DNA from: Methanomicrobiales archaeon
Lineage (GTDB): Archaea > Halobacteriota > Methanomicrobia > Methanomicrobiales > Methanoculleaceae
Assembly (NCBI GenBank): GCA_012797575.1
Contig: JAAZOW010000188.1
Location: 1 to 46,388 of the forward strand
Reading direction: 5' to 3'
DNA length: 46,388 nucleotides
The translations under genes were made by a program, and so were the position numbers. The first letter of the stretch is position 1, and every line of letters begins with the position of its first letter. The notes beneath the pieces are model-generated. The model was given only the letters and a program-made list of their open reading frames with translations, did no database searches and was not told the DNA's origin. Positions 16,784 through 24,074 of the stretch are shown piece after piece.

Positions 16784-16795
16784 CATATAAATATT
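16784..16795 (-). promoter_or_regulatory. TATA box of the beta-helix gene
   Basis: Read on the minus strand, the sequence AATATTTATATG lies 47-58 bases before the ATG at 16737. Transcription would start near 16760, leaving a short leader that contains GAGGCTG as a possible ribosome-binding site. Confidence 0.55.
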
Positions 16796-17220
16796 TTTTT
16801 AGCAGGATAAAATGAATTCAAAGAGATAATTTGGAATACGGGCAAGTAACATCCAATATATTTCGGATATTGTCCATGAATCAAAAGATAGAGGAACACA
16901 AAAAGATATTATATGATTGGTGGAGCTAAATTCGAAAACCATAAATATTCGCGCCTTCTGATGCCAGACCGCTGGATCTCCCGTTCCCGGGGCGCTTCCA
17001 CACGAGGTGGATGGATATTCGATCGCGTGCGCCGGGACGATCCTGGGGTTCTGACCACCAGCACCTGGAAAACCTCCACCACCACCTGGATGATCGGTAT
17101 CCTGATGTACAGGCACCATACACGCCCAAGATGCGAAGGTTGGCGCCCGGGTGAGCATCTGCTCAGGAACGCATCGCCACCGTCCGCACCCTGACCCAAC
17201 GGTGCATCAGGGCGCAATCT

Positions 17221-17228
17221 CTATATAG
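17221..17228 (+). promoter_or_regulatory. TATA box of the glycosyltransferase gene (probably leaderless)
   Basis: CTATATAG lies 24-31 bases before the ATG at 17252, and no ribosome-binding site is visible between them. This spacing fits a leaderless archaeal transcript. Confidence 0.55.
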
Positions 17229-17251
17229 AGAGTCTCCATAGAAACGCCCCT

Positions 17252-18427
17252 ATGCGAGTGGCCTGCCTGACCTTCTGGTTCTACGACTACACCATCCAGA
17301 TGGCAAACGAACTTGCCCGGCACGCCGAGGTGCTGCTCCTGCTCCCTGACTACAGGTCAGAGGAGTACCTGGAGGATATCGGTCCGGGGGTCGAGGTCCG
17401 CACCTTCGACTACTCCCGACATGCCGGGCGGTTGGGACCGTCGTGCTACTCGATGATACGGGACATCATCGCCATGATCGATGACTTCAGGCCAGATATC
17501 GTTCACTTTCAGGTGAATAACCCAATGCTCTGCCCGCTCATCCCTATGCTCCGGGGATATCCGCTGGTGGCGACATTCCACGACATCGAACCGCACCCCG
17601 GCGAAGACCACCTCCTGGATATCGGCTCCCTGCTCTACCGATTCACCCTGTTCATATCGAGGGCCTTCGCGGACCGGATCTTTGTACATGGCAACACACT
17701 CAAAGGTATTCTGGTAGAGAAGTACCGCGTCCCTGGCCGGAAGGTACACGTCATACCGATCGGTGAGCACGAGGTGACGCCGTTTACAAAGCATGCGCAG
17801 GAAGGATTGAAGCCGCCAGGGCCCCGGGTGCTCTTTTTTGGTCGCATTCATCGTTACAAGGGACTTGACTGTCTGATCCAGGCGGAACCACTCATCACCA
17901 GGGAGATCCCGGATGTCCGGATCGTCATCGCCGGCACGGGCGAAGACTTCGGGAAGTATGAGGAGATGATGGCGGGCCGGGGGGTATTCGAGGTCTACAA
18001 CTACAGGATACCCTACGAAGAGGGTGCCCGGCTCTTCCAGCAGGCGAGCGTCGTGGCACTCCCGTATCTTGAGGCATCCCAGAGCGGTGTCGTACCAACC
18101 GCATACGGGTTCAAGAGACCGGTGGTGGTCACGGATGTGGGGGGCCTGCCAGAGATCGTGGACGACGGCACGACCGGATATATCGTCCCACCCCGAGACC
18201 CGGCTGCGCTTGCTGATGCCATCGTGAGCCTCCTCAAGGACCCGGAGGCGTGCCGGCGCATGGGAGAACAGGGCTACACAAAGCTGAAGACCGATATGGC
18301 CTGGTCCACGATCGCCGCATCTCTCCTTGCGGTCTACAACGAACTGGCTCCACCTCCAGGGGATGGGAGATCCTCTGCAGGAGGGGCTGCAGGTCTGGTA
18401 GTGCCTGCTATCGATGAAGAACCATGA
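17252..18427 (+). CDS. GT4-family (GT-B fold) glycosyltransferase
   Basis: The protein has 391 residues and transfers a sugar from an activated donor, most likely during cell-surface glycan or glycolipid synthesis. It has an N-terminal acceptor domain (FHDIEPHPGEDH near residue 110). The C-terminal donor-binding domain has LFFGRIHRYKGLDCLI near residue 195, VVIAGTGEDFG-like IVIAGTGEDF, and the conserved EX7E-type region LEASQSGVVPTAYGFKRPVV plus VGGLPEIVDDGTTGYIVPP. There are no membrane segments. It is divergent from the secreted beta-helix gene and upstream of a polytopic DUF2206 protein. The sugar and acceptor cannot be told. Confidence 0.9.
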   Translation: MRVACLTFWFYDYTIQMANELARHAEVLLLLPDYRSEEYLEDIGPGVEVRTFDYSRHAGRLGPSCYSMIRDIIAMIDDFRPDIVHFQVNNPMLCPLIPMLRGYPLVATFHDIEPHPGEDHLLDIGSLLYRFTLFISRAFADRIFVHGNTLKGILVEKYRVPGRKVHVIPIGEHEVTPFTKHAQEGLKPPGPRVLFFGRIHRYKGLDCLIQAEPLITREIPDVRIVIAGTGEDFGKYEEMMAGRGVFEVYNYRIPYEEGARLFQQASVVALPYLEASQSGVVPTAYGFKRPVVVTDVGGLPEIVDDGTTGYIVPPRDPAALADAIVSLLKDPEACRRMGEQGYTKLKTDMAWSTIAASLLAVYNELAPPPGDGRSSAGGAAGLVVPAIDEEP

Positions 18428-18761
18428 TCGAGACTGCGTGCTGGAGGTCTATCGGTGTACAGGAGGGCAGTGTCCGTGAAGGACCTGAGGGCAACACTTT
18501 AATAGATTGGCCTGGTAGTAACTGCACCTGCACAAGCATGCGCGCCCACTGCACGCCAGTAAAAACCCATGATGTCCCTTGGGCCACAGGCACACTGGGT
18601 GCATTCTCATACGAAGAGAATGTACCCTCGCGTGAGATTTGCGCGGCGCAACAGATGAGCTATCCAGCAGAGGCCACCACCCCGGATACCAGCTTCTCCC
18701 ACGCGGCTATGCTACAGAGGGGCCTCTACACACCAACCCACCCGGAGACACAGAGGACGCC
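18428..18761. other. Intergenic region (334 bases) before the DUF2206 gene
   Basis: No supported gene is seen. A weak TATA-like CTTTAATAG lies near 18498. A 121-residue open frame across the region (from 18424) is rich in Thr, Cys and Pro without recognisable motifs and runs into the next gene in another frame, so it was not called. Confidence 0.4.
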
Positions 18762-20954
18762 ATGCACCTTCCAAACCCGCTTCAGTTGAATGACTGGGAC
18801 AACAGGAGGCTCTTCTGGACACTTCAGGCCCTCCAGATCACCCTCATCGTGGTGGTCTGTCTCGACCTCATCGGTTACCACATACCGATTGCCCGCGAAG
18901 CCCTGGCCTTCCTCTACGTCACTTTCCTGCCCGGGGTTCTGGTACTGAAGGCGCTCAGGCTTCACGGCCTCGGCACGATCGAGACGGTGCTCTACTCTGT
19001 CGGGTTGAGTCTTGCGGTCCTCATGTTCACCGGCCTTGCTGCGAACATCATCTACCCTCTGCTCGGGTACATGCGGCCATTCTCGCTTGAGGCCCTCTTT
19101 CCCCTGCTCATCGCAGTCGTGCAGGCCCTGCTCGTTCTCGCGCTCACCAGGGATCGGGAATACTCAGATCCCGATCCCCCTGTTTCGATCATTCCCCCCG
19201 CCCCGGCAGTGCCACTCCTGGCGCTGCTCCCGTTCCTCGCGATCATCGGGGCGTACGTGCGCAACGAGCACCACATGGTTACATACCTCTTCCTCCTCCT
19301 CGTCCTCATCGCCGTGATCGGCCTCGCCATCGGGTTTGACAGATTCATCCCGCCCTCCTGCTACCCGTTGGCGGTCTATACTATCGCACTCTCGCTCCTC
19401 TACCATACCTCGCTGATATCGGGGTATGTCTGGGGTTATGACATTCACCATGAGCTCCACCTCGTAAACGGTGTGCTCGGATCAGGTCTCTGGGATGCGA
19501 GCATCCCATACAACACCAACGCGATGCTCTCGGTCGTTGTGCTCGTACCCATCTACTCTCTCATCACGGGCATGGACCCTGTCTGGATCTTCAAGATAGT
19601 CTTCCCACTCCTCTTTGCACTCGTGCCGCTCGGTCTCTACCACATCTTTGCGAAGCAGACCAATGCAAAGATCGGGTTCCTCGCGGCCTTCTTCTTTGTC
19701 GCATTCTTCACGTTCTACACAGAGATGATCTCGCTCGCTCGCCAGCAGATCGCTGAGATATTCCTTATGCTGACGATCCTTGTGATGATCGATAAGGCGA
19801 TGAACCGGGCCCGGTGGGCGCTCCTCCTCGGCACATTTGGTATTGGCATGATCGTCTCGCACTATGGGCTATCATATATCTACCTCTCCGCGCTCGTCCC
19901 GGCATGGCTGCTCCTCGTCTTTTCAGAAAATCTCCCCGCCGGTATACGAGAAAAACTCTCGGTGGTTGGAGATAACCCAAGCTGGGGGATGGCCTCAAAG
20001 GTGCAGGCCCGGACGCTCGTCCTCCCCTACATTCTCATACTCGCCGTCTCTGCCTACCTCTGGTACTCGACGGTGGCCGGGGGTACAGCATTTGCCACCA
20101 TCACCGGCATCGGGGATAAGATCGTAAGCGCCCTCTTCGTAGGGGCGTTAAGTCCCACGACTGCTCAGGGCATGCACATCCTCACCACCCAGGCGGTCTC
20201 ACCCTTGCACAGTCTGGCGAAGGTCGTCCATGTCGCCACCCAGGGGCTCATCTGCGTGGGGCTGCTGGCAACCCTCTTTGGGCGCGAACGGTGGAGAATA
20301 AAGCCTGAGTATATCGCTATATCGCTTGTCTTCCTCGCGATCAATCTGGCCGGGATCGTTGTCCCCTTCTTCGCAAGCTCGCTCAATACGAGCAGACTCT
20401 ATCATATCACCCTGATCTTCCTTGCTCCGTTTGCGATCATCGGGGGCATAACACTCTACGAAGCCGTGGTGGGAAGGATACCCCAGGTAAGAGTCACCCC
20501 ATTTGCAAAATCAGCTTACCAGGTGTTGGCGATCTTCTTTGTTGTATTCTTCCTCTTCAATACCGGGCTCATCTACCAGATCACAGACGACCGCCCGACG
20601 TCGATAGCGCTTGAGACCACCGGAGATAAACCGGTCTTTAACGGCAGAGAGGTGGTGGGGGCGGGGTGGCTCCTCTCCGCAGGGAGCAAACGCCCCATCT
20701 ATGTCGATGGGATGCGCTGGTGGCTCTTGCTGGGCTTTGGTCCCGATCATCAGCGCTACCTCCCGGCGAATGTATCGTTGATAGAACCAGATTCCTACCT
20801 CTACTTTGGCACGCACAACATCGTGAGGGAGAGTGTCCGGATTGAGGTGACGGAACATGCGGTCACCATGGCGGACTATACCGATGCCGGGAGATTCATC
20901 GGAGATCGGGACAAGATCTATGATAATGCAGGTTCCGCCATCTACCATTGGTGA
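18762..20954 (+). CDS. DUF2206-type polytopic membrane protein, possible GT-C-like glycosyltransferase
   Basis: The protein has 730 residues with about 15 hydrophobic segments up to residue ~600, then a soluble C-terminal part that ends IYDNAGSAIYHW. It resembles archaeal DUF2206 membrane proteins. An extracytoplasmic loop, GYVWGYDIHHELHLVNGVL followed by GLWD, is placed between membrane segments as in GT-C transferases, which use a lipid-linked sugar donor; this likeness is inference. The ATG at 18762 (MHLPNPLQLNDWDNRR) is chosen, with GGAGACACAGAGG upstream. The longer frame from 18639 has no membrane or family character. The neighbouring glycosyltransferase supports a glycan-assembly role. 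Confidence 0.75.
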   Translation: MHLPNPLQLNDWDNRRLFWTLQALQITLIVVVCLDLIGYHIPIAREALAFLYVTFLPGVLVLKALRLHGLGTIETVLYSVGLSLAVLMFTGLAANIIYPLLGYMRPFSLEALFPLLIAVVQALLVLALTRDREYSDPDPPVSIIPPAPAVPLLALLPFLAIIGAYVRNEHHMVTYLFLLLVLIAVIGLAIGFDRFIPPSCYPLAVYTIALSLLYHTSLISGYVWGYDIHHELHLVNGVLGSGLWDASIPYNTNAMLSVVVLVPIYSLITGMDPVWIFKIVFPLLFALVPLGLYHIFAKQTNAKIGFLAAFFFVAFFTFYTEMISLARQQIAEIFLMLTILVMIDKAMNRARWALLLGTFGIGMIVSHYGLSYIYLSALVPAWLLLVFSENLPAGIREKLSVVGDNPSWGMASKVQARTLVLPYILILAVSAYLWYSTVAGGTAFATITGIGDKIVSALFVGALSPTTAQGMHILTTQAVSPLHSLAKVVHVATQGLICVGLLATLFGRERWRIKPEYIAISLVFLAINLAGIVVPFFASSLNTSRLYHITLIFLAPFAIIGGITLYEAVVGRIPQVRVTPFAKSAYQVLAIFFVVFFLFNTGLIYQITDDRPTSIALETTGDKPVFNGREVVGAGWLLSAGSKRPIYVDGMRWWLLLGFGPDHQRYLPANVSLIEPDSYLYFGTHNIVRESVRIEVTEHAVTMADYTDAGRFIGDRDKIYDNAGSAIYHW

Positions 20955-21284
20955 AGGATCGGGCTTGGTACACCGTCTCATGTGGTTCCCTACCCGAGCT
21001 CTGCCTCACACGAAACCACCGAGATCTGGATTGTCTGGTCGAGAGGTGTACCCCCTGCGGGGAGGGAGAGCTCTTTTCCTCTCCGGTCCACTGCCTCAAG
21101 GAGATCTTGGGATAGAACCATATTCTCAGGTTCGTTTCCCTGGCACGATTTTTGATGGAGAGGACCTCCGAATGCGCGGGCGGGGGAGGAGGCGCGACGA
21201 GCCGGGTGAGGCCGGGGGGCCACCCGCCCTCTCTCACCACAAAATGCGGGTAGCGCTCACGAAATGAGGTTCACGTCCCATCGA
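20955..21284. other. Convergent intergenic region (330 bases)
   Basis: This lies between the stops of the DUF2206 gene and the minus-strand double rubredoxin. It is GC-rich with a short T-tract (CGATTTTTGATGG, near 21148). No gene or structured RNA is recognised. Confidence 0.4.
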
Positions 21285-21671
21285 TCAGATATCCAGGATT
21301 GGTTCAAACTGTGACTTCCCGACCGGTCCGTAAAAACTTGTTATCTTCGGATCCAGGCCGCAGATCGGGCAGACATAGTTCTCTGGCAGATCCTCAAACG
21401 CGGTACCTTTCGGGTAGCCCCGGAACGGTTCGCCGCGCTTCCTGTCGTACACGTAGCCGCATATCTTGCAGATATACCTCGTTGGCTCCCAGGGCACAAA
21501 TCCCCACGTCCCGATCGGCCCTTTGCCGGTCGCGCCACAGACCGGGCATAGGTAATCCTCTGGCAGATCCTCAAACGCGGTCCCGGCCGGGATACCGCGA
21601 TGTGACTCACCCCGTAGCGGCGAGTAGATGTAGTTACAGTACTTGCACCGGTATCGCTTCACGCCCTTCAT
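21285..21671 (-). CDS. Double rubredoxin
   Basis: The protein has 128 residues with two rubredoxin domains in tandem. Domain 1 has CKYC and CPVC, domain 2 has CKIC and CPIC, and both contain the rubredoxin core GTAFEDLPE followed by DYLCPVCG or NYVCPICG. Each domain would bind one Fe(Cys)4 centre, so this is a two-centre electron carrier, probably in oxygen or peroxide detoxification or other redox work of an anaerobe. The start is taken at ATG 21671 (MKGVKRYRCKYC) because GTGATC just upstream matches the archaeal ribosome-binding consensus and the usual rubredoxin N-terminus. ATG at 21686 is an alternative. A linker (GPIGTWGFVPWEPTR) joins the domains. It appears monocistronic. Confidence 0.9.
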   Translation of the reverse strand: MKGVKRYRCKYCNYIYSPLRGESHRGIPAGTAFEDLPEDYLCPVCGATGKGPIGTWGFVPWEPTRYICKICGYVYDRKRGEPFRGYPKGTAFEDLPENYVCPICGLDPKITSFYGPVGKSQFEPILDI

Positions 21672-21838
21672 GCAGATCACACTCATCCAGGGATTTCTAC
21701 CAGATAAGGTTTCCCGTGATCCTGCGCGGTAGCCGGTGACAAGCACCCCTGCCGGAGTGCAAGCGCGAGCTGATGCGAGAGAGAGAGCAGGGCGTGTTTG
21801 TCCCCTGCTCTCGCCGGATCAGGTATGTCCAGGCCGGG

Positions 21839-22234
21839 CTACCAGGAGACCTCGCCTGTATCTCCGTTCACCGTCACCCTGGTGCCGGGTGGCAGATGGG
21901 AGAACTCTGGAGGAAGGCGATCGATCATGGGAATCTCCGCAATGATCGCCCCGACCGCGATTATCGGTTCGGCCTCAGTATTGATGATTGCAGCAGGGGC
22001 AAGGCCGTTCTGTCTCAACGCGTAGATGACGTAAGATCCTACCGTCGATCCCTTCCCGTACGGAAAAGATAGCACCCGCCCGGCGATCGACTGCCCTTCA
22101 AGCGGGTGGCCCCGTTCCACGACGATACCGGTCTTGGGGTTGACGCCCGAGAGGAACGATATGGGTTCGGGTGATACGAGGAGTTCCCCGGTCCCTATAC
22201 CCCTGGATATGCCTCTACCTAACATGATCATCGC
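21839..22234 (-). CDS. Phosphomevalonate dehydratase small subunit (aconitase X swivel domain, DUF126)
   Basis: The protein has about 132 residues and matches the DUF126/aconitase X swivel family. In archaea this forms, with a large aconitase X subunit, the mevalonate 5-phosphate dehydratase of the modified mevalonate pathway to isoprenoids. Features are LGRGISRGIGTGELLV at the N-terminus, SFLSGVNPKTGIVVERGHPL, GKGSTVGSYVIYAL (the hallmark KGSTVGS-like loop) and INTEAEPIIAVGAIIAEIPM. The start is uncertain: GTG 22240, ATG 22234 and ATG 22228 are all in frame after a GGTGG ribosome-binding site. The large subunit gene is not in this window. It is divergent from the PAN gene. Confidence 0.85.
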   Translation of the reverse strand, partial: AMIMLGRGISRGIGTGELLVSPEPISFLSGVNPKTGIVVERGHPLEGQSIAGRVLSFPYGKGSTVGSYVIYALRQNGLAPAAIINTEAEPIIAVGAIIAEIPMIDRLPPEFSHLPPGTRVTVNGDTGEVSW

Positions 22235-22237
22235 CAC

Positions 22238-22247
22238 CACATTATAA
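22238..22247. promoter_or_regulatory. TATA box of the first PAN gene
   Basis: CATTATAATG, itself a perfect palindrome, lies 22-31 bases before the ATG at 22269. This suggests leaderless transcription of PAN. A second AT-rich stretch, TAATTATAT at 22262-22270, could serve the divergent gene. Confidence 0.45.
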
Positions 22248-22268
22248 TGAGGTTAGGGATCTAATTAT

Positions 22269-23441
22269 ATGAGTGACATGGACGAAACCCTTAGCAACAG
22301 CCCTGGAAGCGAGCACGACATGCTCAAACTCCAGATCCAGGATCTGAAAGCGCAGATCCTGGACTATAAACTAAAGAACGAGCTACTCGAGAAAGAGCTC
22401 CTGCAGCTCAGGAAAGAGAACGGTCAATTAAAACGGATGCCGCTGTTTGTTGCTGCGGTGGTTGATGTCCTGGATGGTGGTGAGGTATACCTCCGGCAGC
22501 AGGGCAACAATCAGGAATACGTCACCACAGTCAATAAGGAGCTCCACCGCATCCTCAAACCCGGGATGAAGGTAGCGGTGAATAATACCCTCTCTATCGT
22601 CAAGACAATCGGCAATATCTATGACTCAAGGGTTAGAGTCATGGAGCTCGATGAACAGCCTGGCGTAACGTTCAAGCAGATCGGCGGCCTGAAGAGCGAG
22701 ATCGAGGAGGTCAGGGAGGCGGTTGAGTATCCGCTCACGAAACCGGAGGTCTATGAGCGTGTGGGAGTTGAGCCCCCCAAGGGTATACTCCTTTACGGCC
22801 CGCCCGGGACAGGGAAGACCCTGATCGCAAAGGCGATCGCCAACCAGTCTCATGCGCGGTTCATCAGGATGTCAGGGAGCGAACTCGTCCACAAGTATAT
22901 CGGGGAAGGCGCGCAGCTCGTGCGGGAACTCTTCGTCCTTGCCCGGGAACGGGCTCCGGCGATCGTTTTCATCGATGAGATCGACGCGATCGGGAGCATG
23001 CGCACCAACGACGGCACCTCAGGGAGCGCTGAGGTCCAGCGGACACTCATGCAACTCCTCGCTGAGATGGACGGGTTTGGGAACCGGGGTAACGTCAGGA
23101 TCATGGCAGCGACCAACCGGATCGATATGCTGGATCCGGCCCTGTTACGCCCCGGCCGATTCGACCGTATCATCCAGGTCCCCCTCCCTGATGCCGGGGC
23201 ACGTCTTGAGATCCTGAAGATCCACTCTGCGAAGATGACCCTTGCCGGAGATGTAGACCTCTCGGAGATCGCTGACCTCACCGGGAAGTCCACCGGCGCC
23301 GAGCTTCAGGCGGTCTGTCGTGAGGCAGGCATGATGGCGGTTCGCAAGGATGCCAGGGCCGTCGAGCGGGAAGACTTTCTTGCGGCGATCAAGAAGGTGC
23401 AACGCGAGGTGGCGGCGCCTGACGCCCGCATGTATATCTGA
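22269..23441 (+). CDS. pan: Proteasome-activating nucleotidase, PAN (paralog 1)
   Basis: The protein has 390 residues. This AAA+ ATPase forms a hexameric ring that unfolds proteins and feeds them into the 20S proteasome. It has an N-terminal coiled coil (~15-55), an OB domain (~57-125, FVAAVVDVLDGGEVYLRQ) and an AAA module with Walker A YGPPGTGKT, pore loop RMSGSELVHKYIGEG, Walker B IVFIDEIDAIG, sensor AATNRID and Arg fingers in LLRPGRFDR. It ends in MYI, which fits the HbYX motif that docks to the proteasome alpha ring. The length is normal. A second PAN lies at 37686-38924. It has its own promoter and is apparently single. Confidence 0.95.
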   Translation: MSDMDETLSNSPGSEHDMLKLQIQDLKAQILDYKLKNELLEKELLQLRKENGQLKRMPLFVAAVVDVLDGGEVYLRQQGNNQEYVTTVNKELHRILKPGMKVAVNNTLSIVKTIGNIYDSRVRVMELDEQPGVTFKQIGGLKSEIEEVREAVEYPLTKPEVYERVGVEPPKGILLYGPPGTGKTLIAKAIANQSHARFIRMSGSELVHKYIGEGAQLVRELFVLARERAPAIVFIDEIDAIGSMRTNDGTSGSAEVQRTLMQLLAEMDGFGNRGNVRIMAATNRIDMLDPALLRPGRFDRIIQVPLPDAGARLEILKIHSAKMTLAGDVDLSEIADLTGKSTGAELQAVCREAGMMAVRKDARAVEREDFLAAIKKVQREVAAPDARMYI

Positions 23442-23577
23442 CGTGGGATCTCCTGGATCCACTCTTTTCCTCCCTCTGCATGCCGCATAAAGGGTACGGT
23501 TCCGTGCCTGACCGATGCAGCTGCCCCGGGCTGCTCTGCTCCAGGAAAGTCTTATCGATACCCCATCTACAAGATAT

Positions 23578-24024
23578 ATGGTGAACGTCCTCCTCATCCA
23601 GTTGGAGGGTGTTGATCTCTACGCCACCCTGATCAACTCTGAGACCAGCAGGGATGCCCTACGTTTCTACCGACCTGATAGGCTGAAGTGCGGTATACGT
23701 GCCCGGACAGCGTCGCTTGGGAGTGCGCTTGCCCTCACCTCAGAGCTCCGGTGGTACATCCAGCGGTACGTTGGAGAGATCCTCTTCGAACCCGAGGAGG
23801 GCATCTTCTGTTCATCCAGTCTTGCCCAGCAGATCTATAGGCGCGATGTAAAACCCATGCCGCCCTGGAGATATCGTTGCCTCTATCGCGTATCCAGTCA
23901 TCTGATCGACATCATATGGATGGATGCGGGCACAGTGCCCCAGGTATATGCGGACCAATTTGAGCCTGATGATACGGTGCTTGAGGTCTGGTGCACGGAG
24001 GAAGAGCACCGAGCTGGATTGTAA
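23578..24024 (+). CDS. Hypothetical protein of about 148 residues
   Basis: I do not recognise this family. From ATG 23578 the protein begins MVNVLLIQLEGVDLYATLIN and continues with SETSRDALRFYRPDRLKCG, SSSLAQQIYRRDVKPMPPW and a C-terminal acidic part, DTVLEVWCTEEEHRAGL. It is soluble, mixed alpha/beta, with no signal peptide or cofactor motif. An in-frame ATG at 23515 would add 21 residues of less convincing sequence; TTATCG 26-31 bases before 23578 could be a weak TATA box for a leaderless transcript. It follows PAN on the same strand after a 136-base gap and converges with the U32 gene. The open frame has good codon usage, so it is probably a real gene. Confidence 0.55.
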   Translation: MVNVLLIQLEGVDLYATLINSETSRDALRFYRPDRLKCGIRARTASLGSALALTSELRWYIQRYVGEILFEPEEGIFCSSSLAQQIYRRDVKPMPPWRYRCLYRVSSHLIDIIWMDAGTVPQVYADQFEPDDTVLEVWCTEEEHRAGL

Positions 24025-24074
24025 AGCGCATCGGCGAGTATGTGCCTGTGGGGAGAGGGGACCCCTCTGGCGGC

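Larger units (their letters stand above)
16738..17251. other. Divergent intergenic region with an AT-rich island
   Basis: The 514 bases contain an AT-rich island (16775-16960) that includes the beta-helix promoter, then about 270 bases of GC-rich DNA with no supported gene. Short open frames here have no ribosome-binding site or family resemblance. The leaderless-type promoter of the glycosyltransferase is at the right end. Confidence 0.5.

Noticed and set aside
16799..17217. Minus-strand frames of 67-119 residues in the region before the glycosyltransferase
   Set aside because: No ribosome-binding site, promoter spacing or motif supports them, and three frames compete over the same DNA.
18424..18789. 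121-residue plus-strand frame between the glycosyltransferase and DUF2206 genes
   Set aside because: It overlaps the start of the DUF2206 gene in another frame and has no recognisable features.
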